A stretch of DNA of 64,000 nucleotides, from NCBI GenBank assembly GCA_031963405.1, contig JASSUJ010000001.1:2232001-2296000 (forward strand), in the 5' to 3' direction. Numbering within the stretch: position 1 is the first letter of the stretch; the number at the start of each line of letters is the position of its first letter. The translations under genes and the position numbers were made by a program. This document shows positions 63,166-64,000 of this stretch, piece after piece. Source of the DNA: JASSUD01 sp031963405 (GTDB taxonomy: Bacteria > Pseudomonadota > Gammaproteobacteria > Burkholderiales > Burkholderiaceae). The notes below the pieces were generated by a model. It ran no database searches and was not told where the DNA came from. It worked only from the letters and a program-made list of their open reading frames with translations.

Positions 63166-63434
63166 CAACTCTGCTTTGTCAATTACAAAAGGTATCGGTT
63201 GACCCTAGTTAAAAGGGTGTTCCTGTCCATATGTAGAGAACTTGGCTCAGCAGATTTTTATTCTCTGCGCTTTGAGAAAAATTTTGATGTAGTCGTCAGT
63301 CTTGTCACCAGATAGTAGATTAATCTCTATAGAGCCTGCTTGAGAGCGGGTTCTTGGGGCACCTGACTGGCTGAAACCATCCATAAGATAGATAAAAGTA
63401 TCCAAGATTCTCTAGTCACCATTGAGAGGCGTGT

Positions 63435-63728
63435 ATGAAAAAAAACCTTCGTCCTTTAAACGATCGCGTTATCGTTAAACGTTTGACGACTGAAACCAAA
63501 ACGGCTTCAGGCATTTTTATTCCTGAAACTGCGGCTGAAAAACCTGACCAAGGTGAAGTATTAGCTGTAGGCCCTGGTAAGAAAGATGACAAAGGGGTAG
63601 CAATACCGCTTGATGTGAAAGCTGGCGATCGCGTTCTGTTTGGCAAATACGCAGCACAGACCATCAAAATTGACGATGAAGAACTACTCGTCATTCGTGA
63701 AGAAGATATCTTGGCTGTTTTGAACTAG
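63435..63728 (+). CDS. groES: Co-chaperonin GroES
   Basis: The 97-residue lid of the GroEL folding chamber. LRPLNDRVIVKRL, TASGIFIPETAAEKPDQGEV with the mobile loop, and the end DDEELLVIREEDILAVL are typical. GAGAGG precedes the ATG. A palindromic repeat separates it from groEL. Confidence 0.98.
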   Translation: MKKNLRPLNDRVIVKRLTTETKTASGIFIPETAAEKPDQGEVLAVGPGKKDDKGVAIPLDVKAGDRVLFGKYAAQTIKIDDEELLVIREEDILAVLN

Positions 63729-63751
63729 TCATTTTATTTGAATGATTGATG

Positions 63752-63856
63752 AAGGAAGGTCTGTATAAGCCGGATGGCGGCGTCATGCCTCCTTGCCGTA
63801 CTAGCGTACTGTCTGCGTCGGCATTCCTTGCCCTCCAGCTTATACAGACCTTCCTT
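63752..63856. repeat. Palindromic repeat family A, copy between groES and groEL
   Basis: Perfect 19-bp arms AAGGAAGGTCTGTATAAGC and GCTTATACAGACCTTCCTT enclose GCCTCCTTGCCGTACTAGCG then TACTGTCTGCGTCGGCATTCC. It must be part of the groESL transcript and would fold into a long hairpin. Confidence 0.9.
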
Positions 63857-63944
63857 AATCAAATGCATGGACTATTAGTACTGCAACGCTGTCATCAGGT
63901 TATGCAGGCCTTCCATAAGACTTAAAGAATTCAAGGAGCTAAAT

Positions 63945-64000
63945 ATGTCTAAAGAAGTCGTGATTGGCGATGTCGCACGCGACAGGATCGTCGAAGGTGT
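63945..64000 (+). CDS. groEL: Chaperonin GroEL, 5' end
   Basis: AAGGAG then ATG 63945 and the frame MSKEVVIGDVARDRIVEGV, which matches the GroEL N-terminus (KDVxFGDxAR). Only 18 full codons lie in the window. Position after groES confirms it. Confidence 0.93.
   Translation, partial: MSKEVVIGDVARDRIVEG

Overview
The window reads as a chromosomal segment of a betaproteobacterium, most likely family Burkholderiaceae. The basis is the gene order pheT-ihfA at the left, and tig-clpP-clpX-lon then groES-groEL at the right, with protein sequences typical of that family. Many AT-rich orphan genes, decayed gene pieces and small palindromic repeats suggest a host-associated genome, for example an endofungal or other endosymbiotic lineage. 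That lifestyle is an inference; the species cannot be proved from the sequence alone.

Layout. (1) 1-2,443: 3' part of pheT, a repeat-rich spacer and ihfA. (2) 2,770-43,790: a near-complete contractile-tailed (myovirus) prophage integrated in the 3' end of a tRNA-Pro(GGG) gene. A 26-bp core (one mismatch) is repeated at both ends, and paired 'GGGACAAAT'-type repeats lie near each end as candidate integrase arm sites. (3) 43,791-52,267: an AT-rich, gene-poor accessory region with three long orphan genes (a predicted N-myristoylated membrane protein, an alpha-solenoid-like repeat protein and a protein with three tandem 60-residue repeats), gene remnants and duplicated non-coding DNA. (4) 52,268-64,000: housekeeping proteostasis genes tig, clpP, clpX and lon, an amino-acid permease, small stress-type proteins, and groES with the start of groEL under a CIRCE/HrcA promoter.

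Prophage logic. Integrase and excisionase lie at the left end. A leftward early operon carries a Gp157-like protein, an SSB-like protein, a Sak4-type recombinase and small orphan genes. The immunity region has a LexA/CI-like repressor and a Cro-like protein. The two divergent early promoters have the same architecture (TTGACT-17-TTTAAT), with 17-bp palindromic operators between -35 and -10. A replication module (DUF1376 initiator-like protein, DnaC-like loader, RusA) leads to a Q-like gene followed by a strong late promoter and an immediate terminator. The late operon then runs through terminase, portal, head, neck, sheath, tube, tape measure, baseplate, fibre and lysis genes (holins, T4-type lysozyme, Rz and embedded Rz1). 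The right end carries a regulator and a 386-residue cargo gene.

Points of most interest: a YafQ/DinJ toxin-antitoxin pair between terS and terL flanked by a second, diverged terS tail; an IS3-family element inserted in the loop of a terminator hairpin; a -1 frameshift site in the tail chaperone gene; IhfA lacking its intercalating proline; and a dispersed family of about 100-130-bp palindromes with a conserved centre and variable arms, one copy of which sits between groES and groEL.
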